Source of the DNA: Balanoglossus misakiensis
Lineage: Eukaryota > Hemichordata
Direction of reading: 5' to 3'
DNA length: 64,000 nt
Assembly: GCA_040954595.2 (NCBI GenBank)
Contig: CM082577.2
Location: forward strand, 186,001 to 250,000
The translations under genes and the position numbers were made by a program. Below the pieces are notes generated by a model that was given only the letters and a program-made list of their open reading frames with translations, had not been told where the DNA came from and ran no database searches. Positions 46,754 through 64,000 of this stretch are shown in pieces (within the stretch, counting starts at the first letter, position 1; each line of letters starts with the position of its first letter).

Positions 46754-47180
46754 CACTTTTTGAATTGTGTTAAAATTAACATTCAACGATTTATGCCAAA
46801 AACTTGTAACTTCAATCTCTCAGTAGCTGCAAAAAATGGCGAAAAAAGACCCCCTTCAATATCCATCTTGCAGACTTATGCAACAGGGCATGTACCCCCC
46901 CCCCCCTCCCCCAAAAAAGAAATTGAACCCCCCAAAAAATGACACAGTAAAAAGGTAATAAATAGTCCAGAACTGACATAAATGCAGCTAACTGAACAGT
47001 ACTCTGACTTCACGATTACTAACGGACTGATAATAAAAATACATTTTTTGAGTAAATATTGTGCTAGATTAAGCCAATGAGGCCTAAAACATTGGTCCAT
47101 TTAGGCTCGAGATTTATCAAGACAAGTGTACTAGGGATAAAAAGTCTATAATACATACACCATGTCTAACTTTTTTTTTT

Positions 47181-54285
<7,105 letters not shown>

Positions 54286-54410
54286 TCTGTTATGCTTTTG
54301 TGGGATAAAAGTGAATAAATACAGTGGTAGTTATGTCAGACGCCTGGTCGAAAAAGACAGAAATGCGTGCTTCCTCTTCCAAAGACTACGTCACCGTCTG
54401 TCTCGCGATA
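54286..54410. promoter_or_regulatory. Upstream region of the DDX5/17 gene
   Basis: Just upstream of the helicase ATG is CG-richer sequence with TCTCGCGATA at 54401-54410, an 8-of-10 match to the TCTCGCGAGA housekeeping promoter motif. TGACGTAG (CRE-like, minus strand) lies at about 54386-54393. There is no TATA box. The promoter assignment rests on position and these motifs. Confidence 0.35.
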
Positions 54411-57400
54411 CCGGTAGACCGAATACCCGAAGCAATACATCAATATCAATACGCGTAACGCGACATGGTTTCGCCGGGGAAAAATCCCAAATGCTGATCA
54501 TCACAGAAATTGAATCCGCTAATCACATTAATATTTTACCTAAACCATACCACGGAATGTTTTGATGTTTCAACACTAATAACTATTTAATAGTACAACA
54601 TTTGACGCACTATTTTCTTTCTTTTGGCCCTGCAGGAATTTGAGTACAAAACGTCGGCATCAAGTCCTGGAGATCCTGCCATCGCAGGTGAAACTTCATA
54701 ATCTTTTGTTTCTATCCAAGCTGTGTACAATTACTTTTTCGCACCCAATTTTCATATAAACAGTGGGACGTACAGTAACACCATGAGCTGTAACTTGATA
54801 AAACATTCAAGCTTTAAAAACATCACATATCACTATTGGAAAATGTTTGGTCACACTTCCAAACTGAACATTTTTTGTAATAATTTCTTATTACAAATAT
54901 TCTGGCCTTTTTTACCAGAGATTTGACTTTGTTCTGTATACTTTGTTGGTTGTCCGTGCTGTGCTGTAGTGTTTTGCATTTGTCTTCACCAGTGGTCATA
55001 TAAATATGTTTGACCTATGGATGGGTATGGATCATGTGCATGGTTGTAATTATTTTAATAGAGCCCAGCTTTTGGACCAGTGCAGACATTTGTAACTACT
55101 CAGCCACTCACACAGGCAACTCATAACTCAATTACTCGAGGGGGAACAACTTCTGATAGCAAAGAACAGATGATTTATTTTATTTATTTTCTTACACGAT
55201 CAGAATGATATGGCACAAATTGAAAGCCCCGATCATAACTTGACTGCTTGCAATGTGAATTTCATCAAGAAAAAAAGGTGGGTAATTAAGCAAGTGTTAA
55301 CCAACTGTTGCTCAGCCATGCTCAAACATTACAGAATTGATTCATTATACTATTAGGGCAATTTTTTGTTGAGGTTTGAATAATTTTTGAAAATTATCTT
55401 CCTGAAAGCTTCATGTATACTATATCAGCAGATGAGAGGTCTGTATGTGACAATCTAGGATAAGTTTCTCCCCTACATGTAAATTCTACAATAGCCACTA
55501 TATTCTTGGGTATTTTGGAAGTATGCCCCATCTTACATATGCAACTGTACCGAACCTCCACACTGAAAAAAATGAGACATGGGCATTCTGGTACAGAAAT
55601 GTCTGAATTATTCTCGCTATCTTCTGCGTTGTGAAACACATGACCTGAATACATGTAAAAAAAAATAAGATTAACTTAAAATCTAAATTCACCAGACACT
55701 TAAAGGTCAAAGATTAGAAATATCTACACTGATACAAAACAGAACAATCTTTCACTGATATGTTGCATACATTTCTTTTCAGATTTGTCTCTATGGCAAT
55801 ACACTGGTAAATTTGATGGTCCATGCTCATTCTCCAATGAAAGTAAATTTGCAATCGCTTGATTCATGTCCAACCTTCGAAATTATGATTCTATATAGTA
55901 CACTGCTATATTTAAAAGCAAATCATGTAACACATTACATGACCATGGGGACTAATATGCAATGTGCATAACATGTCCCTGATTAGAACAGGGTAATTGT
56001 ATTCATAACAACTACACTATGACGTCATCAGCTGCAAGTGATGAATAACAATTTCAATCAAGATCTTTGAGTTGTCAAACAAAAAAAATTTACCTGTGAC
56101 AACTAGAAAACTACATGGTAAATTCTTCTTAATGCATAAAAATAAATCAAAAGAAACAGTTTACAGGTACATGTACTATAATTGAATTGCTTGAGTGCTA
56201 CATGTATTGGAACATGAAATACATAGGTAAAAAAGAGTTTCTCAAATCTTAATATAAAATAAAAGTATCTAACAGGAGTTGGTATTCAGAAATATGGTCA
56301 TAGTTTGTGGATGAAATCTCTGATAGTACATATTGACTTTCTTCCCAGAAAGAAAATGGAGCATCTTTTTGAACAAAACAAGCCATTCAATGATACTGTA
56401 CAATGCTTAGCACGACTTAGAAATTTCATCCATTTGTTCTTGACAAGAACACTCATCCCCAGGCACCAAATACATGTTCTCAAAAAATTTCACATTTGGA
56501 AAAAAGACGATATCAAGGCATAATATCGCAGTTACTAGAAACCGTGGTGATATCAAGTTCAGCAAAGTGCTACATGGACTAAAATGTTCGACAAGATGTG
56601 GTGTATCTGCAGAAAAAAATGTCTGAAGCCATGTTTTTCACTGCAATTCAATACATGTTCAATTTGCTTCAAAGAGTCAAGTACAGTCATCCTGTCTGTT
56701 GCAGAAGGGGGCTATCACTCTTGCGCTATATCATAAAGTGCAAGAAATCTAAATTACATTCTTCTCTTCTGTAATTACACAGATATTCACAAGGTTTACA
56801 CATTGCTAAGATGCATCAAATCAAGTTTTGAAATATCAGCTTCAGTGGGAATTTTCAATTCACCGAAAGTAGATATCTTCACGGCTTTCCCTTTATAGAA
56901 AATACAAAGTACAAAATATACCCCATTTGCTTGATAAACATTTAGTATTTATAGTCAGAATACAATTTACAGAATGTCCTTTTTTACACAGAAAAGAAAT
57001 GCAAAAAAAATATGCACAAATAACTGCAACCATTAACCCTGTCAACGCCATAGTCAACTTACTTGTCGTCATTTTTCACAAAATTTACCCTATGACTTTT
57101 TACCATAGTTTTCAACTGAAATTTTAATCCTGCAGACATTGAAAAATAATGTTCACTTGGTCTAGGATTACAGGAAAAAATAGGGAAAAGTGTGTGAAAA
57201 TGATCAAAATGTTGCACCACATTTTGACAGCGAAAAATGTGGTGTTGAAAGGGTCAAGACATGATATGATTCATCATATGTCCCATGAAAGTAACTTTCA
57301 AGGAGCTCTTCAAACTCATTACTGGTTTCTCGGTACAGCACCACTGCTTAGCTGCACAATCAGGCCACAAATTATGATAATCCAGAGGCAAGTAACTCCA

Positions 57401-58501
57401 CTAGCCTGAGCTCACAGGCTAGTAGTTTTTATGATCGAGCTGGACTGTTTGCAACAACATTCAAATTCTGGGCAAAACTGCTACTGGGCTGGTAATCAGC
57501 CCTGGGACTAGTGGATTTGCAAAGATCCGCTTGCCTCTGGGTGTACCACAGGGTTTGAATGGTTGCATCTGGGTAACTGTACAAAATCAACATATTGTAA
57601 TACATTTTCATCAGAAAAAAAAGATTAGAAGTTTTCTTTCCATTGATATAATATGAAAGCCATTTATGCTTTTTAAGTCCCTTCACCATACTTACGTTTA
57701 TTTGATATCGAATCCGTCCCTTATTCAGAGGGAGTGGAAGTTCGAGACACATGTATTAGTACTGTTTGCTTGTATATCATCTACGACTATATAAATATTC
57801 GCTACTACTTCATTAAATACTCTAACATCCTATCTATTACGGTATGAGTTACATGTTAGGCAAGATCTGAGTAATGTGTATAAAGCTTAATTACAAACAT
57901 CACATCTTATCGATAATTGTAAATTCACATCTTTGTTAAGTTGTGGGTCAATAAAATGCTAATACATCTAGTTACTGTACATTTGGCATTATAATAACAA
58001 TTATTATTATTATTATTCTGAAGGACCGACCGCAGTGGAATGGGTATGAGTACACAGGAACTGTATTTTTTCCTATTATGCAGCAAATGGCACAACCGGG
58101 CCAAATGCCTGCATGAACTAGCATGTTTCTCAGTATCCAGAATAAACAAGGGGAATCCACATAAACAGGAGAATGAATAATAACCGGTATGTATTTTATA
58201 ACAATGAAAGCACCACTGAATACTGCATAGGCATCCTTGGCTGGCTTTTACAGAGTGAAGGCCTAGGTAAAGTCAAGCTTATTGACAAGAATGTACATGT
58301 CCCCATGAGGAATCTCTATTATCTTGGTAACATAAGACTGTTAGTATCTTATTACAGCAACAGAAAAACACGCTCTGAAAACACAATTAAATACTATTTT
58401 TATGATGTGGAGTTGTTACATCTGAGATGACATCTGATGCCTGAACTTCCATTACTTGAAAATTCCCCTGGGATCAGATTTTGCTAATGTTGTTGCTGCA
58501 T
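54411..58501. other. No confident gene; part may be RhoGAP 3' UTR
   Basis: Open frames are short and unrelated to families I know. The nearest clear minus-strand AATAAA cluster after the RhoGAP stop (58502) is at about 55174-55187 (TTTATTTTATTTATTTT on the plus strand), so a 3' UTR of up to about 3.3 kb is possible. A small plus-strand segment at 54634-54688 has good acceptor and donor borders and an open frame, but no partner exons were found. A foldback sits at 57382-57540. Confidence 0.45.
57382..57540. repeat. Foldback element with nested palindrome
   Basis: CCAGAGGCAAG...CTCCACTAG at 57382-57403 is inverted at 57508-57540 (CTAGTGGATTTG...CTTGCCTCTGG) with an about 10 bp bulge. Just inside the left arm is a second palindrome, CTAGCCTG / CAGGCTAG, at 57401-57422. 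No coding content. Probably a degraded foldback/MITE. Confidence 0.6.
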
Positions 58502-61097
58502 TTACAAGCATGTTTCGTCGGTTTCGCTGTTTTTCCTTTCTTTGTCTGGTACGGGTGGAGGTGGGGGCGCCGTGCTGGGCTTGGACCTGGCTGGCAGGGT
58601 TCTCGACTTCACTTCTGCTGAGTCTTCCACTACGGCGCTCGGCGATGCCGGAAGAGTTGTGTCTTCCGCCATTGCCATTGGTGCGGAATTTGTTCTCTTA
58701 TGTGTCTTGTTCTCATCTTCGCTTCCACCACTCTCTTCTAGATTTGCGCTCTCAGTTTTGATAATTATTGGCGGAGGGGGAGGGGCTTCTTTTGGGGAGG
58801 TCGTTGGCTTGCTGGCTACAACCGGGGGATTGTCTGCCCGTGCAGCTGGAACTGGGGGTCTGTTTGGGGGACGATTTCCCGGCACTGGGGGCGCTGGTGC
58901 TTGCTTCTTTTTGCTTTTCCGACGGTGTACTTCACTCTCTGGGCTGAGGCTTAATCTAAAAATATGTAAACAAAAAAAAACACATAAAAACATGGAAACA
59001 CAACAGCTGGAACTACTAAATGATTCACCTCAATGGGCAAAATACACACACATTTCAACCTGAATAGAGAATGTGCAGAGATTTTGTTACGAATTCCAAC
59101 TTACCAATACGTGTGAAGATTGAAAATGTATATAATTTTGTATTTGATTCAACCTCATTGTGTTCTATAAAAACCCTCATGCGTCTTGTACTGCTGCTGA
59201 TTAGTTACGTGAAATGCATGCGTTAATGCTGTTAGTATTTCCTGTGTAACTTTCAAGGAGATTAATATACCTGCAATCAATGCATGCATGTATGCATCAT
59301 CATCATCATCACATATCCCCTAAACACTTTTCTTCCCCTAGTCTGATGTGCAAGGCAGCTTACAATCTTCTCGGATGGTTAGTAAATACATTGAGAACAT
59401 GGAATTCTCTTAATGCAGACAAGTGTTTCAACTTCTTTTAAGTTTTATATTTACAAGGTGATATTAGAAGTCTTAAGCACTAGAAGTTATAAGAAGCTGA
59501 GTTTAATAGAGAGAACAGATGATTTGCCATTCAAAAACTGCCATTAAAACGATGACTGGCCCTTCAGATACCTACTGTCATTGGTTTGTATAGGGCCTTG
59601 GAGGAGGATGGTGCTTTATAGAAGTTCTAGGACGGGGTGCCGGTTTAGGTGGTGGTGGCTTGTTAGTGGGCACCCGTGGCGGGGCATTCCGTGCAGGGTT
59701 ACTGAGAACCGGCGATTGTTGAGGCGATACATTCGCTGGTGACGTTTCAAGACTGAGGCTATAAAAGTCAGTAAGAAACATAACAAGAGTTACGTCGATT
59801 GGTGAAGGACAGAATGGCGTTAGACACATGGATATGTCACTTCACACAGTTGTCGCATGGATCCAGCAGCTGAGAGATGGATGGGTGTTTGAGTTGGTTT
59901 TCATACACAGAGTGATGGATCAAGCCAAGATGAGAGTTGCGAGGAGTACAGGGTGAAATGGAAATAAAGCTGAACACTTGTCTGAGTAGTAGGCATTCCA
60001 CGTTCTCAGATTTGATGGGCGAGTGTTCTGTTGTGTGATGTTTTATTATCTGAACTTGTGCCGCAATGTGGGAAGCTGACTTGATTATTGTTATTCTCTC
60101 CCTGACATGATGCAACAATGTCACGCCGCGTATATGAAACACATGACTTGGGCGTCCCATAGACACTCAGTGTGGGTGCCAATCCCCCCCCCCCCCCCCC
60201 TCCTGCTAGATGGTGGTGGTTACTTGTTACCTAGGCGACGGTAGCATTCAGGTAAACAAGTATGTAGGAACGAGACTAAAATTGACACTGCTCTTAGAGA
60301 CAATGCTATAGTATCCCCCTAAGTCCGCATCCCATTTTTACACTCACCCATATCCCATATTTTGAATAATTCATGGTTTTAGTCAGCACAGATCTTTGCT
60401 TTGTTGGAATTTTTTATAACTTGCAAATGTTGTTGGGTTTTTGTTGTGTGCAGTATTTGAGAATCCTTTCACAACACAGGGATAATTTAAAATTTGGATA
60501 CAATGCCTGCTGCATGTGGTATGATTTTACCTGAAATTTACTAACACAGACAAATGCAGATAAATGAGAAAACTGCACACACAAAAAGATGGTAAGCATT
60601 TTGGCAGATCAAAGTCATGACAGCAGCAATGTGTCAAACCAAGCAATGGAAACAAAATTGATACACTTAATGACACAAAAAGACATAAATTATTAATTGA
60701 CAAGTTCTAAAATCTGTTTTTGTCAACTCAACTTGTCATAAATTGTTCAAATGTTTTTGTCTGCTGTGAAGAAATTTTGATTTAATGGTATATGTACCTA
60801 ACATACCGGAAGTGTATAACATTGTTCGTAGTATAGCGTGACACTGTGTCTACATGCATCTATTGGATGTGTGTTAATGTCATTTCTAGTGTAGACATTT
60901 TCCCTGCCTGTCCCATATATTGCACTGTTTCTTACATCAAAGATTTTAGAATTGCTTAGTCTTTCAATTATTTCAGTCTTTGGATTAAGGTCAACACTTC
61001 CCTACAGTGAAGACAAATCTCAGCTGGCCCAATCAATGACCCAGTAAAATCTCACGGCCAGCAATTACCAAAAGGTGTCATACACATGTGAGCATGT

Positions 61098-61133
<36 letters not shown>

Positions 61134-63916
61134 TGATATTCTGTCATTTAGTACCTATCCACCCTATCCGGTTTCTCGGGTGTCTTTTCTTGCGGACGCA
61201 CATTTTCGTGCGACGATGCTCTCGCCATTGGCTGTGGCACTGCCTGCTGACTTGCTTGAGTACTGATTTGATCTTGGAGCTGCACCTCATTGGGAGTTTG
61301 TTTGTTTGCAATGATCCCAGGCTGTGATGACAGCTGCGGACTGCTTTGAACAAATTCAATTTCTGAAAAAATCAAAAATAACAATTATTGAAATGCAGCA
61401 CTCAGTGGCATGTTGGCATGTCGTGTACATGTACTTGTATTTTCCAGCCTTCAATTCTGGATTGTTCAATGTTGGAAAAAAGTTTGAAAAATCTGATGGG
61501 GAGATGTCCAGGGGGTACCTCTCCTAGAACCGTCAATGTGAGTAGCCATCCTTGGGGCCTGTAACCTTGTCTGCAATCTACATGTTGGGATTGAGATAAC
61601 ACGGCCCCGGTTATGACAAATTTTCTTGGCTCACCCCTCTGTCTTATCTGGTGACAAAAATCCAGTCAGTAAGACTACAGTGTGCTAGCAGGACTTCACA
61701 GCCAGACACCACAAGGCCACATTGCAGATAGCTACTTCAATGAACTACTGTGTACATGCACTGTACATACTTACCACCGGGAAAGAACCAATCTGCATGT
61801 TGGATCAGTGACTCTACAATTACACTTGCTGTGCCTGTCGACATCATTGATATCCTGCATAATTCCAAAGAAATATACAATGTGTATTTCACCAGCTGCT
61901 ATTCCAATGTCACTTCCACTACACTCCCCCTTTCGAAATTACTCCCAATGTACTCATTAAGATCTTATCTCTAAAATTTTCCAAACTTGAGTTCGGCCAG
62001 AGATTTTTTCAAACACCTGTGGTTAAAGACCGAATGTAAAAGAATTAACACTTTCAGTGAGTCAAGTCACATTACATAAAATATAGTTTGAAACTATAAC
62101 CACAAAAATAATATGAAATGATGCCACCACCACTGAGAATTTAAATAGACTTACGTATCTTCTTTGGCCCACATGATATTTGGAGCGATGACTAAAGCTA
62201 GGTTGCTGGAATTCATCTTAGTGATGCTACTATACTCCAGCAATTTATGTAAAAACTTGATAAGATATCTGCAAGGGAAAAATATCACATGAACAATCAG
62301 AGTCACTGATTTTTAAACACAATGATATTCATAATATTTTGACCATGAAACATGACAACTTTATCAGTTAATGCAGATAGAAATCAAAACCATTGTCGGT
62401 AATTAACTTGCCTAAGATTGTCAAAATTCGGTTTCGGAAGTTTGCTGACACACGTCCACAGCGCTTGAAGTCTCGTATCTGTGTCTTGTATGCTATGAAA
62501 TGCAACAAAAAATATCAAACATTGAACTCAACTTTGTCAAGACTGAATCCAGTTTGAAAGCACACTGAAAGGACAGAATTTCTTTTCAATTATATTTTTG
62601 CTCTGTGTACCGTCTACCATTTCCAAAACCTGTACAATGATTACATGTATTAAAATTCTATTTTTTAATGAAAACAATACTGGCTACAAACAAAATTCAT
62701 CTGTAACTTTAATAACAGGGATTTCATCATGATTTAGAGAGTTGCACAAGAACTGCACTTGACACACGGAACAAACATTGAAAATGACAGGTAATGAAGC
62801 CTTGACACCACCATAAGATTTCTGAAACAATTCACTCACCTATTTGCAGACACCCATTCATCATAGAGGGCAAAGGTCATTAGTGGTTCTGGTAATTCTC
62901 TCAAATATTGCTTGAGGACACCTGAGGACGTAGAACTCACTGTTATATTTCACACATCATACAAGGCACTTATTTATCAAGCATTTGTATAGCAAACATC
63001 AAATTGAGACTGATCAGTCGCGCAGTGGATTGTTGGTGACACCAGATGGAGAGACTGTGGAATACTCAGCCTGATAAGCTCTTACATCGCTTACAGGGGT
63101 TTCTGGTTTTAGTTGTCTGCCAGAAGTGTTGGCTGTCTTTAAGAGTCTGTACACACCCATCTCCACAGAAAACCAAATTTCTCATTTCTGGAAAATATAC
63201 ACATACACGCTGACAGTCAAGACAGTTAGATATCCACTTCATACCTGTGATTGCGTGCACATGGGCTGCATCTTCAAAATCTGTTGGATCTGGAACACCC
63301 AAGTCAAAGGACGCCTACAACAAGACATATGGAGTGTCATTATAACTTTGGATAATATATTGCAGACTAGTTTACATAATTAAAGCAATATTTTTTTTTT
63401 AAATATCAGAGTTATCATTCAGATTGATGGCTATTTTTAATTTCAAATCTGAGAGAGTTTTGCTCTCTTGTTAAAATTTTTGCATGGTGACACTCAATTT
63501 TAAGTTACCTTGAGGCAAAGCATGAGAAAAAGCTTGTGACGTTGATTTAGAGGCACATATACATGTAGCGTGCTTATGCTAAACAATACAATAAACTACA
63601 TGTACTTTGATTGACGTAGGAATGATTTGCCAATGACGAGTCACTGTTTTGCTTTTACCCGAAGTTTCTTGACTTTAGACGAACTGCCCGCTATTCGAAA
63701 CAAGCCCTCTTCCTCTAAACCAAACTGAATGATAGCATCGCAGCAGGCATCGATTGGGAATGCAATTTCTCTCTCTGAGACCCTCAGGTGAGATTCAAGT
63801 GGCGTTCCAAAAACTGGCTTTGCGGGATTCTCTTCCAGTAACTCATGCATGGCTGGCAACATTCGATCCAAAACTGCAGCTGCTCTCTTGTGATAATCTG
63901 CTTGATGTGCTACGAG
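58502..63916 (-). CDS. ARHGAP17-like: BAR-RhoGAP (ARHGAP17/ARHGAP44/SH3BP1 group), 3' part
   Basis: These proteins use a BAR domain to bind membranes and a RhoGAP domain to switch off Rac/Cdc42/Rho, acting in cell junctions, endocytosis and neurons. Exons on the minus strand: 63659-63916, 63245-63314, 62840-62921, 62412-62492, 62155-62268, 61775-61854, 61155-61362, then terminal exon 58502-58955; 448 residues so far. The first exon starts at an acceptor, so the BAR-encoding 5' exons are outside the window. It begins with the BAR end (VAHQADYHKRAAAVLDRMLP). The GAP domain follows: EEGLFRIAGSSSKVKKL holds the arginine finger, then LRELPEPLMTFALYDEW, KMNSSNLALVIAPNIMW and SLIQHADWFFPGE. The tail is proline-rich (APAPPVPGNRPPNRPPVP, PPPPPVP), suiting SH3 partners. 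The 62412 exon ends at a GC donor. The 61155 exon can also join the alternative end at 59578-59758. Which vertebrate paralogue is closest cannot be settled here. Confidence 0.9.
59578..59758 (-). CDS. ARHGAP17-like: Alternative proline-rich terminal exon of the BAR-RhoGAP gene
   Basis: Acceptor TTTTATAG then CCTCAG takes the same phase (two bases AG carried from the 61155 exon) as the acceptor of the 58502-58955 exon. Both open with Leu-Ser-Leu after the joint codon. The reading frame continues through VPTNKPPPPKPAPRPRTS and KHHPPPRPYTNQ to TGA, with no donor before the stop that keeps the downstream exon in frame. A minus-strand ATTAAA lies about 75 bp further (59502-59507). It would give a shorter protein with a 60-residue alternative C-terminus in place of the 151-residue one. 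Confidence 0.65.
60183..60200 (+). repeat. Poly-C tract
   Basis: A run of about 18 C lies inside a RhoGAP intron. Similar C or G runs occur near 22438, 26521, 27497, 46896 and 52158. These are slippage-prone and assembly errors are possible. Confidence 0.9.
61100..61130 (+). repeat. (CA)n microsatellite
   Basis: About sixteen CA units in the intron following the 61155-61362 RhoGAP exon. The His-Thr frames across it are artefacts. Confidence 0.97.
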
Positions 63917-64000
63917 CTGAAGAGAGAAAATATACATACAACAGTCAGATGGTCACCAGACACAGTATCACAATCACACTCACACCAAAGATAATGACAA

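Noticed and set aside
54634-54688. 55 bp plus-strand exon-like segment (EFEYKTSASSPGDPAIA)
   Set aside because: It has good splice borders but no compatible neighbours or known family, so it is not reported as a gene.

Overview
The window is eukaryotic nuclear DNA. It has spliced genes with GT-AG introns and animal housekeeping proteins that are strongly conserved with vertebrates (LAMTOR2 is nearly identical to the human protein in most stretches). It also has many microsatellites, foldback elements and a long tandem satellite. This fits an invertebrate bilaterian, most likely a marine deuterostome-type genome. The sequence alone does not let me name the species.

Layout. 1-20843: one continuous satellite array of a 29-codon-long (87 bp) AT-rich monomer, about 239 copies. 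It runs off the left edge and shows several layers of higher-order repetition. 20844-21323: the array ends in a short block of a divergent 88 bp monomer type in inverted orientation. 21324-26650: gene-poor DNA with microsatellites and one copy of an interspersed repeat with an (ATC)n tail. 26661-31598: a candidate small gene with a CRE-like and TATA promoter, a non-coding first exon, a signal-peptide exon and a cysteine-containing exon, predicted to encode a secreted peptide of 123 residues that I do not recognise. 32678-36051: a three-exon plus-strand gene for a 701-residue acidic protein of unknown family, behind two palindromic CRE-type sites. 36242-43966 (minus): the ecdysoneless homologue ECD in 14 exons. 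A Helitron-like non-autonomous element sits in its first intron. 43967-44223: a compact divergent promoter shared with LAMTOR2 (44224-45485, plus, 4 exons), containing an M-box/CLEAR-like site. 47181-54285 (minus): a DDX5/DDX17-type DEAD-box RNA helicase in 13 exons, with a long intron between motifs V and VI. 54286-58501: no confident gene, possibly the 3' UTR of the next gene. 58502-63916 (minus): the 3' part of a BAR-RhoGAP gene (ARHGAP17/ARHGAP44/SH3BP1 group) with two alternative proline-rich terminal exons. Its BAR-encoding 5' exons lie beyond the right edge.

The recognised genes do not form one pathway: they are ordinary cellular genes for R2TP/splicing-linked cell-cycle control, Ragulator-mTORC1 signalling, RNA remodelling and Rho/Rac GTPase control. 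All exon borders given were derived by matching reading phase across introns. For ECD, LAMTOR2 and the helicase every junction keeps frame and the totals are close to human protein lengths. The most unusual parts are the structured satellite with its inverted edge, the candidate secreted-peptide gene, the orphan acidic gene and the mutually exclusive terminal exons of the RhoGAP gene.
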